A program made the translations under genes and the position numbers. From an uncultured Pelagibacteraceae bacterium (GTDB taxonomy: Bacteria > Pseudomonadota > Alphaproteobacteria > Pelagibacterales > Pelagibacteraceae): a stretch of 64,000 nt of DNA. Under the pieces are notes generated by a model. The model saw only the letters and a program-made list of their open reading frames with translations, had not been told where the DNA came from and did not search any database. The DNA is taken from positions 1-64,000 of the forward strand of contig CACKXS010000003.1 of assembly GCA_902604305.1 (NCBI GenBank), written 5' to 3'. Of the stretch, positions 9,493-19,316 are shown piece by piece (position 1 is the first letter of the stretch; the number at the start of each line of letters is the position of its first letter).

Positions 9493-10945
9493 TCATCCAC
9501 CATTCTTTTAAATTAAATTTAAAATTAATTTTATCCTCCATTGAGTAGGCTATATTTAAAATATTTTGTTCATCAAATGATTTTCCAATAATTTGAAGAC
9601 CTAATGGATATCCTTTTTTATCTAGCCCTGCAGGAATTGAAATTCCAGGTAAACCTGCAAGATTCACAGGAACTGTAAATATATCGTTTAGATACATTGA
9701 AACTGGATCATTTGATTTATCTCCAATTTTAAATGCCGAAGAAGGTGTTGAGGGCGTTAGTATTGCATCAACTTTTTGGAATATATTATTAAAATCATTT
9801 TTAATTAATCTTCTAACTTTTTGCGCTTTCAAATAATAAGCGTCATAATAACCAGAAGATAAAACATATGTACCAATCATAATTCTTCTCTTTACTTCAT
9901 CACCAAATCCCGCAGATCTAGTTTTTTCGTACATATCGATTAAATTATTACCTTCGGTTCTAAAGCCATATTTTACACCATCATACCTTGCAAGGTTAGA
10001 TGAGGCTTCAGCTGGTGCAACTATATAATAGGTTGGTAATGCAAATTTTGTATGTGGAAGCGATACATCTATGATTTCAGCACCACAGTCTTTTAAATAG
10101 TTTTTTCCATCTTCCCATAATTTTTCAATTTCTTCAGACATTCCATCAACTCTATATTCTTTTGGAATTCCAATTTTTTTACCTTTAATATCTTTTGATA
10201 AATCTTTTGAATACATTGGTCTCTTAAAATCTACAGAAGTTGAATCCTTATTATCAAAAGAACTCATTACCTCTAGCAAGAGTGCAGCATCATTAACATT
10301 TCTTGTCATAGGGCCTGCTTGATCTAGAGATGAGGCAAATGCAACTATTCCATATCTTGAGCAACTGCCATAAGTAGGTTTTAAACCAACCGTTCCTGTG
10401 AATGAAGCTGGTTGTCTTATAGATCCACCTGTATCAGTTCCTATAGTTGCTGGTGTTAATTTTGCAGCTAAAGCTGATGCAGATCCACCAGATGAACCAC
10501 CTGGTACCAAATCTTTATCAATAGGGCTAATGACATTACCAAAATAACTTGTTTCATTAGATGAACCCATTGCAAATTCATCACAGTTTAATTTTCCTAA
10601 AAGTATTGCACCATCGTTCCATAAATTTTGAGTGACAGTTGACTCATAAGTTGGAATAAAATTATTCAATATTTTACTACTTGCTGTAGTTTTAACATTT
10701 TTTGTACAAAATAAATCTTTAATTGCCATTGGTATGCCAGGTAATTTTTTATTGAGATCAGGTTTTGAATCAAATTCTTTAGCTTTTTTTAATGCAGCCT
10801 CAAAAGTTTCTTCAATATAAGTGTTTAAATTTTTAGATTTTTTTGACCTCTTAACATATTCAGATGTTACATCATGAGATGAAAGCTTTTTATTTTTTAT
10901 ATTAGAAACTAATTCAGATAAACTAAGGTCAGTTATATTTGACAT
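9485..10945 (-). CDS. gatA: Asp/Glu-tRNA amidotransferase subunit A
   Basis: Glutaminase subunit of the amidotransferase; it releases ammonia that is channelled to GatB. The amidase-signature triad is intact: Lys76 (IPMAIKDLF), Ser151 in the GGSSGGSA stretch, and the nucleophile Ser175 in TGGSIRQPA. The length of 486 residues is standard. The start codon overlaps the gatC stop and the 3' end overlaps gatB, so translation is probably coupled through the operon. Confidence 0.97.
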   Translation of the reverse strand: MSNITDLSLSELVSNIKNKKLSSHDVTSEYVKRSKKSKNLNTYIEETFEAALKKAKEFDSKPDLNKKLPGIPMAIKDLFCTKNVKTTASSKILNNFIPTYESTVTQNLWNDGAILLGKLNCDEFAMGSSNETSYFGNVISPIDKDLVPGGSSGGSASALAAKLTPATIGTDTGGSIRQPASFTGTVGLKPTYGSCSRYGIVAFASSLDQAGPMTRNVNDAALLLEVMSSFDNKDSTSVDFKRPMYSKDLSKDIKGKKIGIPKEYRVDGMSEEIEKLWEDGKNYLKDCGAEIIDVSLPHTKFALPTYYIVAPAEASSNLARYDGVKYGFRTEGNNLIDMYEKTRSAGFGDEVKRRIMIGTYVLSSGYYDAYYLKAQKVRRLIKNDFNNIFQKVDAILTPSTPSSAFKIGDKSNDPVSMYLNDIFTVPVNLAGLPGISIPAGLDKKGYPLGLQIIGKSFDEQNILNIAYSMEDKINFKFNLKEWWMND

Positions 10946-11232
10946 TATTCAACTACTTTCGGAACAACAAAAAAATCTTTGTTATCATCTGGAGAATTTT
11001 TAAGAATTTCTTCTCTGATATTTTTAGATTTAATCTCGTCTTTTCTTAGTCTTAATTTTGTTTCAGCTATAGAGCTTAGTGGTTCAATGTTTTCAGTTTT
11101 TAACTCATTAAGTTGTTCAATCCATTTAAATATTGAATTTAAATCAGTCTCTAATTTCTTAGCTTTTTGTTCATCTAAGGAAATTCTTGATAATTTAGAT
11201 ATATGTTTAACTGTTTTAAGATCTATGCTCAT
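10945..11232 (-). CDS. gatC: Asp/Glu-tRNA amidotransferase subunit C
   Basis: Small stabilising subunit (95 residues) that wraps around the GatA-GatB interface. Typical features are the N-terminal [12 protein letters not shown] helix and the central IEPLSS loop. It is the first gene of the minus-strand run ending in the MATE exporter. Only 49 bases separate its start from ruvX on the other strand, so both promoters must share that AT-rich gap. Confidence 0.93.
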   Translation of the reverse strand: MSIDLKTVKHISKLSRISLDEQKAKKLETDLNSIFKWIEQLNELKTENIEPLSSIAETKLRLRKDEIKSKNIREEILKNSPDDNKDFFVVPKVVE

Positions 11233-11281
11233 GTGATATTTAAATTAAGGGCAAATTATCATTTAATATGAAAATTACAAT

Positions 11282-11737
11282 ATGATGGACGTTAACGATA
11301 TAAAGAACCATATAAATAACAAATCTAGACTAATTGGAGTTGATATGGGTTCCAAAAGAGTTGGTTTGTCAATTTCTGATGAAAATAGAAAAATTGCTAC
11401 TCCTTTAAAAACAGTAAATTATGAAAATACTCAAATCTTAGCAGATGAGTTAAAAAAAATAGCTAATGAAAATAACGTTCATGCTATCATATTTGGAAAT
11501 CCAAAAAATATGGATGGTACAGAAGGTAGTTCGTCCCAATCAGTAAAGGATAAAGTAAAGTTAATATCTGAAAAAATTAAAATACCAGTATTTTTGTGGG
11601 ATGAAAGGCTTTCTACAGTTGGATCATTCAATATATCTAGCCAGCTAGATATAAATGTTACAAAAAGATTAAAATATATAGATGAAAATGCTGCTACCTT
11701 TATACTTCAGGGTGTTTTAGATTTTTTAAATAATTAA
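11282..11737 (+). CDS. ruvX: Holliday junction resolvase-like protein RuvX/YqgF
   Basis: RNase H-fold protein of the YqgF family, linked to maturation of the 16S rRNA 5' end and described as a Holliday-junction resolvase homologue. The fold's first acidic motif appears as [12 protein letters not shown], followed by FGNPKNMDG and the catalytic-glutamate motif WDERLST; the last aspartate lies in YIDENAA. 151 residues, with about 15 extra at the N-terminus; two consecutive ATG codons make the exact start (11282 or 11285) uncertain. Confidence 0.9.
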   Translation: MMDVNDIKNHINNKSRLIGVDMGSKRVGLSISDENRKIATPLKTVNYENTQILADELKKIANENNVHAIIFGNPKNMDGTEGSSSQSVKDKVKLISEKIKIPVFLWDERLSTVGSFNISSQLDINVTKRLKYIDENAATFILQGVLDFLNN

Positions 11738-11739
11738 GC

Positions 11740-11769
11740 TTGCATTATTCACACTCTATAGTTATAGAG
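11740..11769 (+). promoter_or_regulatory. Candidate pyrB promoter/operator with a 7-2-7 inverted repeat
   Basis: Between the ruvX stop and the pyrB ATG lies the perfect inverted repeat CTCTATA-GT-TATAGAG (11754-11769). A TTGCAT (11740-11745) and a TATAGA (11763-11768) are 17 bases apart, so the dyad would cover the -10 region. If this promoter is used, the pyrB message would have almost no leader. The assignment is tentative. Confidence 0.3.
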
Positions 11770-11778
11770 TTGGTTTTA

Positions 11779-12717
11779 ATGGCAAATGTAAATAAAGCTA
11801 TTAAAATCTCACAAAAACATCTTCTAGGAATCCAAGATCTATCAATTTCTGATGTAAATTTTATTTTATCAGAAGCAAAACAATTTATTGATCTAAATAA
11901 AAGTAAAAATAAAAAATTGGATGTTTTAAGAGGTAAAACTCAAATTAACTTATTTTTTGAACCTTCGACGCGTACACAAAGCTCATTTGAATTAGCAGGA
12001 AAAAGATTGGGTGCAGATGTTATGTCGATGAATCTAAATAATTCTGCAATCAAAAAAGGTGAAACATTAATAGATACAGCAATGACTCTAAATGCAATGC
12101 ATCCAGATATAATAGTAGTTAGACACCAGGACTCTGGTGCATCAAATTTATTATCTCAGAAAGTTAACTGCGCTGTATTAAATGCAGGAGATGGAAGAAG
12201 AGAACATCCAACTCAAGCATTATTAGATGCATTAACTATTATAGATAGAAAAGAAAAGATTGAGGGATTAAAAATTGCAATATGTGGAGATATAGTTCAT
12301 TCAAGAGTGGCAAGATCAAATATCTATCTACTAAATATGCTAGGCGCAGAGGTTAACATTATTGGTCCTTCAAACTTAATGCCAAAGGATATTGAAAAAC
12401 TTGGGGTTAAAAGTTTTTCTGATATGAAAAAGGGATTAAAAGATTGTGATATAGTCATGATGCTTAGACTTCAAAACGAAAGAATGACCAGTTCATTTCT
12501 TTCATCAAACAGAGAATATTATGAATACTATGGATTAACGCCAGATAAATTAGACTTTGCTAAAGATGATGCGTTAATAATGCATCCTGGTCCGATGAAC
12601 AGGGGTATAGAAATTGATACAAATTTAGCTGATGACATAAACAAAAGTGTAATAAAAGAACAAGTTGAACTTGGCGTAGCTGTAAGAATGGCATGTCTTA
12701 AAATATTTTGTGAATAA
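11779..12717 (+). CDS. pyrB: Aspartate carbamoyltransferase catalytic subunit
   Basis: Joins carbamoyl phosphate and aspartate, the committed step of pyrimidine synthesis. The carbamoyl-phosphate loop [12 protein letters not shown] (Ser63-Thr66 from the chosen start), the HPTQALLD helix and the PGPMNRG motif near the C-terminus are all present. I start at ATG 11779, giving 312 residues, the family length; an in-frame TTG at 11740 would only add 13 residues covering an inverted repeat. No pyrI-type regulatory gene is nearby. The gene overlaps the following pyrC-like gene (TAATG), as expected for a PyrB-PyrC complex. Confidence 0.95.
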   Translation: MANVNKAIKISQKHLLGIQDLSISDVNFILSEAKQFIDLNKSKNKKLDVLRGKTQINLFFEPSTRTQSSFELAGKRLGADVMSMNLNNSAIKKGETLIDTAMTLNAMHPDIIVVRHQDSGASNLLSQKVNCAVLNAGDGRREHPTQALLDALTIIDRKEKIEGLKIAICGDIVHSRVARSNIYLLNMLGAEVNIIGPSNLMPKDIEKLGVKSFSDMKKGLKDCDIVMMLRLQNERMTSSFLSSNREYYEYYGLTPDKLDFAKDDALIMHPGPMNRGIEIDTNLADDINKSVIKEQVELGVAVRMACLKIFCE

Positions 12718-14003
12718 TGAAAAAAAAATACTTTTTAAATGCAAATATAATTGATCCTCAAAACTCTATAGATGAGGTTGGTGGTTTAATAATTGGTGAA
12801 AATGGATTAATCGAAGCTGTAGGTAAAAAAGTAAATACAAACAATATACCCTCTAGAGAAAAATATATTGATTTAAAAGGGAAACATTTAATCCCAGGAA
12901 TTGTTGATATGAGAGTTTTTGTTGGCGAGCCAGGTTTCGAATATAAAGAAAATTTTAGAACTTTAAGTGAAGCTTCATTGTCAGGAGGGGTAACATCTGT
13001 GGTTACAATGCCAAACACAAATCCTATTGTTGATAATGTTTCAATAGTTGATTTTTTAAAAAGAAGAGGAAGAGATAAGGCTAAAATTAATATATATCCA
13101 ACAGCATCTTTAACAAAAAACCTTGAAGGCACTAATATGACTGAGTTTGGCCTTCTTCAAGCTAAAGGTATTGTAGGATTCACTGACGGTTATAAAACAA
13201 TTCAAAACACTAGGTTAATGTCAAGGATAATGAGATCAGCTTATGATTTAAATTGTTTAGTTATGCAGCACGTTGAAGATAAAGAGTTAGCAAAAGATGG
13301 AATGGTAAATGATGGGATTATTTCAACAAAACTAGGTCTTCAAGGTATTTCCGATTTAGCAGAAAAAATTATTATTGAGAGAGATTTAACTTTGCTAGAA
13401 GATTTCAATTGCAGATATCATATATCTCAAATTTCATCACTAAAATCTCTAGATGTAATTAAAAAAAGAAAGGAAAGTGTAGAATTCACATGTGGTGTTT
13501 CAATAAATAATTTGTCATTAAATGAAAATGACATAGGTGACTTTAGAACATTTTTAAAATTATCACCTCCATTAAGAACTGAAGATGATAGGTTGGCCTT
13601 AATTAAAGGTGTGAACAACGATTTAATTGACGTAATTGTATCTGACCATAAACCTGAAGATGAAGAACAAAAAAGACTAACATTTGCTCAAGCTGCAACG
13701 GGAGCATCTGGAATTGAAACTCTACTGCCATTGGCACTAGAGCTTTATCATAACGAATCTTTAAAACTAAATAAAATAATTAAAGCTTTAACATGTAATC
13801 CAGCTAAAATTTTAAAAATAAATAAAGGAAATTTAAGTATTGGTAATGATGCTGATTTTTGTGTACTTGATATAAATAAACCTTGGTTAGTTAAAAAAGA
13901 AAATTTAATATCAAAGTCTAAAAATACGTCTATAGAAGGAAGAAAATTACAAGGTAAAGTAACAAATACTTTTGTAAAAGGAGAAGAGTTATTTAAAAGT
14001 TAA
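12717..14003 (+). CDS. pyrC: Dihydroorotase-like protein, probably catalytically degenerate
   Basis: Class I dihydroorotase fold, 428 residues, coupled to pyrB. The metal-binding HxH normally following the first strand is replaced: Arg66 and Phe68 occupy those places in DMRVFVGEPG. Other family stretches remain (MQHVEDKE, YHISQISS, SDHKPEDEE). Loss of HxH is the mark of PyrC'/PyrX pseudo-dihydroorotases that act as structural partners of PyrB; I recall similar RVFVGEPG forms in other alphaproteobacteria. An active dihydroorotase would then have to lie elsewhere in the genome. The inactivity is inference from the missing ligands. Confidence 0.85.
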   Translation: MKKKYFLNANIIDPQNSIDEVGGLIIGENGLIEAVGKKVNTNNIPSREKYIDLKGKHLIPGIVDMRVFVGEPGFEYKENFRTLSEASLSGGVTSVVTMPNTNPIVDNVSIVDFLKRRGRDKAKINIYPTASLTKNLEGTNMTEFGLLQAKGIVGFTDGYKTIQNTRLMSRIMRSAYDLNCLVMQHVEDKELAKDGMVNDGIISTKLGLQGISDLAEKIIIERDLTLLEDFNCRYHISQISSLKSLDVIKKRKESVEFTCGVSINNLSLNENDIGDFRTFLKLSPPLRTEDDRLALIKGVNNDLIDVIVSDHKPEDEEQKRLTFAQAATGASGIETLLPLALELYHNESLKLNKIIKALTCNPAKILKINKGNLSIGNDADFCVLDINKPWLVKKENLISKSKNTSIEGRKLQGKVTNTFVKGEELFKS

Positions 14004-14005
14004 TT

Positions 14006-14584
14006 ATGGAATTAGTTCTAATTATATCAATTTCTTACTTATTTGGATCTATTCCTTTTGGTCTAATATTAACAAAGATTTTTTTGAAAAAGGATATTAG
14101 AGAAGTTGGCTCAGGAAACATAGGAGCTACTAACGTTTTAAGAACTGGAAATAAAGTAATTGGATATTTAACTTTAATATTAGATGTTTTAAAAGCTGTA
14201 GTTCCGGTATTATATATTAAGTTTAATTTTCCAGAATTAGTTTACATTTCATCATTATCAGTATTCATTGGACATGTATTTCCTGTTTGGTTAAAATTTA
14301 AAGGAGGAAAAGGTGTTGCTACATATCTGGGTATATTATTTTCAATAAATTATGTTTTAGGAATAATTTTTGTTTTTTCATGGTTAATAATTTTTTTTGT
14401 TTCAAAATATTCTTCACTAGGATCAATATTATCTAGCTTAATAGTTCCAATTTTTATTTATTTTAATTCAAATTATGAAAATGAATATTTTTTTATAATA
14501 ATGTTTGTTCTAATTTTATTTACGCACAGAGAAAATGTTAAACGACTGATAAATAAAGAAGAATCAAAGACAAAAATTTATTAA
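14006..14584 (+). CDS. plsY: Glycerol-3-phosphate acyltransferase PlsY
   Basis: Inner-membrane enzyme that acylates glycerol-3-phosphate from acyl-phosphate, starting phospholipid synthesis. All three conserved loops can be seen: GSIPFGLILT near residue 15, GSGNIGATNVLR near 37-48, and the KGGKGVAT phosphate-binding loop near 99. About five membrane helices, 192 residues. It begins two bases after the pyrC-like gene. In many alphaproteobacteria dprA follows plsY; here only 39 bases separate plsY from topA. Confidence 0.94.
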   Translation: MELVLIISISYLFGSIPFGLILTKIFLKKDIREVGSGNIGATNVLRTGNKVIGYLTLILDVLKAVVPVLYIKFNFPELVYISSLSVFIGHVFPVWLKFKGGKGVATYLGILFSINYVLGIIFVFSWLIIFFVSKYSSLGSILSSLIVPIFIYFNSNYENEYFFIIMFVLILFTHRENVKRLINKEESKTKIY

Positions 14585-14623
14585 TTTGACTATTGATCTA
14601 TTTTTTGTGTAGTTTCACTAATT

Positions 14624-17179
14624 ATGAATCTTGTCATAGTTGAAAGTCCAGCAAAAGCTAAAACAATTAATAAATATTTGGGTGGTGATTATACAGTTTT
14701 AGCAAGTTATGGACATATAAGAGATCTTCCATCTAAAAATGGGTCTGTAGATCCTGAAGATAAATTTAAAATGATTTGGGAAGTTGATACTTTTTCAAAA
14801 AAGTATTTAAAAGAAATCACTGATGCTGCAAAGAAATCAAAAAAGATTATTCTTGCGACAGATCCAGACCGCGAAGGTGAAGCTATAGCTTGGCATGTTA
14901 GAGAGTACTTAGAAGAAAAAAAACTTTTAAAGGATAAAAAAATTGAGAGAGTAGTTTTTAATGAAATTACTAAAAAAGCTGTAACTAATGGAATTGATAA
15001 TCCGCGAAATATAGAAACTAATTTAGTAGATGCTTATATGGCAAGAAGAGCTTTGGACTATTTGGTTGGATTTAACATCTCGCCTATTTTATGGACAAAA
15101 TTACCAGGTTCAAAATCAGCAGGTAGAGTTCAGTCTGTTGCATTAAGATTACTTACTGAAAGGGAACATGAAATAGAACAATTTAAACCAGAAGAGTTTT
15201 GGTCTTTAAACGTTAATTTTAAAACTTCAAAAGGTGATATTTTAAATTCAAATATTGTATTATTAAATAATTTAAAAATAGAAAAATTTTCTTTTAAAAA
15301 TAAAAAAGACATAAATAATGCTGTAGAATTAATTAAAAAATCAAAATACAAAATTACAGATATTAGTTCTAAAATATATACAAGGAATCCACTTGGTCCG
15401 TTCACTACATCTACGCTACAACAAACTTCTTCAAGTAAATTGGGTTTTGGAGCTTCTAGAACAATGCAAATTGCTCAAAGATTATACCAAGGGATAGATA
15501 TTGAGGGTGATACAGTTGGATTAATCACATACATGAGAACTGATGGCACAAACATATCAAATGATGCTGTTATTGACTTTAGAGATTTTATAAAAAATTC
15601 TTACGGGGATAAATATTTACCTAATGAACCTAATAATTATTCAGGTAAAAAAGCAAAAAATGCACAAGAAGCTCATGAAGCTATAAGGCCTACAGATATA
15701 ACTAGAACTCCAGAATCAATAAAAAAATTTTTAAGTACAGATCAAAATAAATTATATGATTTAATTTGGTCAAGAGCTCTATCATCACAAATGGAAGCTG
15801 CAAAGTTTGATAGAAAAACTATTGTAATAAATTCTGATAATGGTCTAAACCAATTTAAATGTTCAGGGTCAATAATTAAATTTGATGGTTTTTTAAAACT
15901 TTCAAGAATTGATGAAAATGAAGATGAAAAAATTCTTCCAGATGTTAATAAAGAAGAAGTTTTAGCTAATGATTTTATTGATGAACAACATTTTACACAA
16001 CCGCCTCCTAGATATTCTGAAGCAAGTTTAGTAAAAAAACTTGAAGAGCTAGGAATTGGAAGACCTTCTACATATGCAAGTATTATTTCTGTAATTTCAA
16101 ATAGAGGGTATGCTGATGTAATTAATAAACGTTTTTTTCCAACTGATAGAGGAAAATTATTATCTGCTTTTTTAGAAAAATTATTTTCTAAATATGTTGA
16201 CTACGGTTTTACAGCTGGATTAGAAGATCAACTTGATGATATTACAGCTGGAAAAGAAGAATGGATTAAAGTTCTTGATAATTTCTGGAAAGATTTTAAT
16301 ACAAATGTATCAAGCGTTAAAGAAAAAAGGACTCGAGAAGTTCTTGATTTATTAAATGAAAGCCTTGGACAACTAATTTTTGAAGCTGATGAAAATGGCA
16401 AAATTAATAGAAAATGTAAATTATGTAAAAGTGGTGAATTAAGTCTTAAAAATAGTTTCAGAGGAGGAGCATTTATAGGATGTTCTAATTATCCTGAATG
16501 TAAATTCACTAGACCTCTATCTAAAACTAAAGCAAATGATCAATTCGCTCTAGCTGAGCCAAAATTAATTGGTCAAAATGAAAAGGGTAAAGATATATAT
16601 TTAAAAAATGGACGATTTGGACCATATCTTCAATATGAAATGATTGAAGACGAAAAAGCACCTAAAAATAAAAAAAAGAAAAAAGAAAATGATAATTTAA
16701 AAAATGTATCTATACCTAAAGGATTAAATATAGATCAAATTGATATTGAAAAATCGAGATATTTGTGTTCACTTCCTAAAATTATAGGTCAACATCCAGA
16801 AAATGGAAAAGATATAACAATTAATTCAGGAAGATTTGGTCCATATATTAAATGTGATAATAAATCAGCAAGATTAGAAAATGTTGATGAACTTTTCACA
16901 ATTGGACTGAATAGAGCAATTACATTAATAGCAGAAGCAAAACCAGGAAGAATATCTTCATCTCTAATAAAAGATTTAGGAGAACACCCAGAAGATAAAA
17001 AACCAGTTCGAATCATGAAAGGTCAATATGGTCCATATATTAAATATAAATCATTAAATGCTACAATACCTGAAGAAAAAGACCCTATAGAGTTGACTAT
17101 GGAAGAGGCATTAATTTTAATTGAGAAAAGAAAAGAATACGATAGAAATAAAAAAAGTAATAAAAAAAGAAAAAAATGA
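14624..17179 (+). CDS. topA: DNA topoisomerase I
   Basis: Type IA topoisomerase that relaxes negative supercoils. The Toprim domain is N-terminal (VESPAKAKT at 6-14, DPDREGEA at 80-87). The active-site tyrosine is Tyr303 in LITYMRTDG. After the strand-passage domains comes one four-cysteine zinc finger (CKLC through YPEC), then repeated C-terminal modules, each with a NGRFGPY- or GQYGPY-like core, and a lysine-rich tail. Total 851 residues. The stop codon overlaps the start of a small lipoprotein gene. Confidence 0.96.
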   Translation: MNLVIVESPAKAKTINKYLGGDYTVLASYGHIRDLPSKNGSVDPEDKFKMIWEVDTFSKKYLKEITDAAKKSKKIILATDPDREGEAIAWHVREYLEEKKLLKDKKIERVVFNEITKKAVTNGIDNPRNIETNLVDAYMARRALDYLVGFNISPILWTKLPGSKSAGRVQSVALRLLTEREHEIEQFKPEEFWSLNVNFKTSKGDILNSNIVLLNNLKIEKFSFKNKKDINNAVELIKKSKYKITDISSKIYTRNPLGPFTTSTLQQTSSSKLGFGASRTMQIAQRLYQGIDIEGDTVGLITYMRTDGTNISNDAVIDFRDFIKNSYGDKYLPNEPNNYSGKKAKNAQEAHEAIRPTDITRTPESIKKFLSTDQNKLYDLIWSRALSSQMEAAKFDRKTIVINSDNGLNQFKCSGSIIKFDGFLKLSRIDENEDEKILPDVNKEEVLANDFIDEQHFTQPPPRYSEASLVKKLEELGIGRPSTYASIISVISNRGYADVINKRFFPTDRGKLLSAFLEKLFSKYVDYGFTAGLEDQLDDITAGKEEWIKVLDNFWKDFNTNVSSVKEKRTREVLDLLNESLGQLIFEADENGKINRKCKLCKSGELSLKNSFRGGAFIGCSNYPECKFTRPLSKTKANDQFALAEPKLIGQNEKGKDIYLKNGRFGPYLQYEMIEDEKAPKNKKKKKENDNLKNVSIPKGLNIDQIDIEKSRYLCSLPKIIGQHPENGKDITINSGRFGPYIKCDNKSARLENVDELFTIGLNRAITLIAEAKPGRISSSLIKDLGEHPEDKKPVRIMKGQYGPYIKYKSLNATIPEEKDPIELTMEEALILIEKRKEYDRNKKSNKKRKK

Positions 17180-17340
17180 TAAAAAAAATATTATTTACAA
17201 TTATTTTTATAATATTAGCTTCTTGCACAACTGTAAAAGAAAAAACTAGTGGCATTAAAGAAATGGGAAATGTAGGAAAAGAATGTCCACCTAAAGGTGA
17301 AAGAACTTTAAAACATATTTTTTGTAAAGAGCCAAAATAA
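17176..17340 (+). CDS. Small predicted lipoprotein (54 aa)
   Basis: A short reading frame starts at an ATG overlapping the topA TGA. It encodes MIKKILF followed by a hydrophobic stretch and a lipobox LASC, so Cys17 should be lipidated after signal cleavage, leaving a peptide of only about 38 residues. Two further cysteines, in ECPP and FCKEP, could form a disulfide. I do not recognise the family. Tight spacing to topA and to the next exported protein (five bases) supports real translation. Confidence 0.6.
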   Translation: MIKKILFTIIFIILASCTTVKEKTSGIKEMGNVGKECPPKGERTLKHIFCKEPK

Positions 17341-17345
17341 AAATA

Positions 17346-17558
17346 ATGAAAAGAGTTCTATCTGCTGTCTTTTTGCTAATATTTACAATAAGCTACGCAC
17401 AGTCATCTGAAAATTGTAAAATGCACAAAAAACTTACAAAAGATTATATGAAATGCTTGACTGGAATATTAAAAAATAAATCATCTAAAGTTGGATTAGA
17501 CACAACTAATATAAAAGAAAAAAAAACTATAAGTGACTGGTTTAAAAAGAAAAAATGA
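17346..17558 (+). CDS. Small secreted protein of unknown function
   Basis: A 70-residue protein with a clear Sec signal peptide (hydrophobic LSAVFLLIFTIS, cleavage likely after YAQ). The mature part is about 50 residues, lysine-rich, with two cysteines (NCKMHKK and MKCLTG) that may pair in the periplasm, and it ends in a basic DWFKKKK tail. No family recognised. It is packed between the small lipoprotein and the RidA-like gene, overlapping the latter by four bases. Confidence 0.65.
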   Translation: MKRVLSAVFLLIFTISYAQSSENCKMHKKLTKDYMKCLTGILKNKSSKVGLDTTNIKEKKTISDWFKKKK

Positions 17559-18016
17559 ATTTTGAAGATAATATAAAAAAAGAAAAAATCAATTTACCAG
17601 ACGCAGCATCACCTGTTGGTTCTTATGTTGCGACAAAGTTAATAGGAAAACTACTATATATATCTGGACAAATATCAATTGATGAAAATGGAAATTTGAT
17701 TAAAGGTAAACTTGGAAAAGAATTAAAAACTGAAGATGGATATAATGCTGCTACAAGATGTGCTCTAAGTATTACTGCGCAAGCTAAAAAATTTTGCAAT
17801 AATGATTTATCAAAAATTAAATCATGTATTAAATTAACTGGATTTGTAAATTCTACTGATGATTACACTGAGCAACCTAAAGTCATTAACGGTGCATCAG
17901 ATTTAATAGTTAAAATCTTTGGTGAAAAAGGTATGCATACAAGAGCTGCAATTAGTGCAAACAGTTTACCGCTTGGAGTCGCTGTTGAAGTTGATGCTAT
18001 TTTTGAATTAAATTAA
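17555..18016 (+). CDS. RidA/YjgF-like protein
   Basis: A 153-residue member of the YjgF/YER057c/UK114 superfamily, in the longer subgroup distinct from classical RidA. Visible family features are LLYISGQISID near the N-terminus and the C-terminal GMHTRAAISANSLPLG stretch, where the conserved arginine lies. Classical RidA hydrolyses reactive enamine/imine intermediates released by PLP enzymes; this subgroup has no firmly established reaction, so only a related role is proposed. Last gene of the plus-strand run from ruvX; it ends two bases from convergent ugd. Confidence 0.82.
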   Translation: MNFEDNIKKEKINLPDAASPVGSYVATKLIGKLLYISGQISIDENGNLIKGKLGKELKTEDGYNAATRCALSITAQAKKFCNNDLSKIKSCIKLTGFVNSTDDYTEQPKVINGASDLIVKIFGEKGMHTRAAISANSLPLGVAVEVDAIFELN

Positions 18017-18017
18017 T

Positions 18018-19316
18018 TTATCTACCAATACTAAAATAATTTATTTTATCTCTTTTCATTTTTTCTAAAGAATAAATATTTCTCATATCAAACAACTTAA
18101 AATTATTTTTTTTCATAATTTTTTTGAAATTTATAGATTTAAAATCATTCCATTCAGTATGTATTATGATTAAGTCAGAATTTATACATGCAGATTTTAT
18201 CGATTTTTTAAATTTAACATTCTTAATATTTTTAAATTCCTTTTTTTCACCAGTTGGATCGTAGTAATTAATCAATGCACCTTTTTTGGAAAGTGTTGGC
18301 ATCATTTTAACACACGATGAATCTCTCATATCGTCAGTATTTGCTTTAAATGTAACTCCTAAAAAGCAAATTTTTTTATTTTTTAAATTATTATTTAATA
18401 ATTTAATTATTCTATTTGTTAATAATTTTGATCGATTTTCATTCGATTTTATTACAGATTTTATTAATGATAAGTTTGTTTTAAATTTATATGCAGTATC
18501 TAAAATTGCTTTAGTATCTTTTGGAAAACATGAGCCACCATAAGCGGGTCCAGCTCGTAAAAATCTTCCACCTATTCTATTATCCAGCCCCATCCCTATA
18601 GAAACATCTTCAACATTAACATTTAATTTTTCACACATATTTGCTATTTCATTAATATATGTAATCTTTGTTGCCAAAAAAGCATTTGAAGCATATTTAA
18701 TTAACTCTGCGGCTCTACGGGATGTATTTAAGAATTTTGCTCCTTTTGAAATTAAAGGTGAATAAAGCTGCTTTAGAATTTTACTTGATTTCTTTTCTGA
18801 TGTTCCTATTACAACTCTATCTGGGTAAATAAAATCTCTTATTGCCTCACCTTCTCTTAAAAACTCAGGATTAGACACTATAGAAAATAATTTTTTTTTA
18901 TTCTTTTTTAAAAAAATTCTTTCTATCTGGTCACCAGTAGTAACAGGAACTGTGGATTTATTAATTATTATTTTATATGAGTTTATGTTTTTACTAATCT
19001 CTTTTGCCGCACTAAAGATTTGAGATAAATCAGCACCAATTCCATTTCTTTTTGTTGGAGTTCCTACACAAATAAATATTATATTTGAACTTTTAACAGC
19101 TTTTGATAAATCTGAAGTGAAATTTAGTCGACCTGCTTGATAGTTTTTTTTAACTAATTCATCTAAACCAGGTTCATAAATTGGAATAATAGAATTTTTT
19201 AAATTGCTTATTTTTTTTTTATCTTTATCCACACAAATAACATCATTTCCTAGATCAGAAAAACAGACACCGCTAACTAGGCCAACATATCCTGTTCCTA
19301 TCATACAAAGTTTCAT
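18018..19316 (-). CDS. ugd: UDP-glucose 6-dehydrogenase
   Basis: Oxidises UDP-glucose to UDP-glucuronate with NAD+, feeding surface polysaccharide synthesis. The Rossmann motif GTGYVG is at 7-12, FICVGTP at 81-87, and the catalytic Cys263 is in GPAYGGSCFPKD. Full length at 432 residues. The start overlaps galU by four bases, so UDP-glucose is made and oxidised by adjacent genes. Codon use is extremely A/T-rich with long lysine and asparagine runs, as in galU and panC. Confidence 0.94.
   Translation of the reverse strand: MKLCMIGTGYVGLVSGVCFSDLGNDVICVDKDKKKISNLKNSIIPIYEPGLDELVKKNYQAGRLNFTSDLSKAVKSSNIIFICVGTPTKRNGIGADLSQIFSAAKEISKNINSYKIIINKSTVPVTTGDQIERIFLKKNKKKLFSIVSNPEFLREGEAIRDFIYPDRVVIGTSEKKSSKILKQLYSPLISKGAKFLNTSRRAAELIKYASNAFLATKITYINEIANMCEKLNVNVEDVSIGMGLDNRIGGRFLRAGPAYGGSCFPKDTKAILDTAYKFKTNLSLIKSVIKSNENRSKLLTNRIIKLLNNNLKNKKICFLGVTFKANTDDMRDSSCVKMMPTLSKKGALINYYDPTGEKKEFKNIKNVKFKKSIKSACINSDLIIIHTEWNDFKSINFKKIMKKNNFKLFDMRNIYSLEKMKRDKINYFSIGR

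Noticed and set aside
11740..11778. TTG start for pyrB
   Set aside because: It adds 13 residues not found in the family and overlaps a dyad; the ATG at 11779 fits better.
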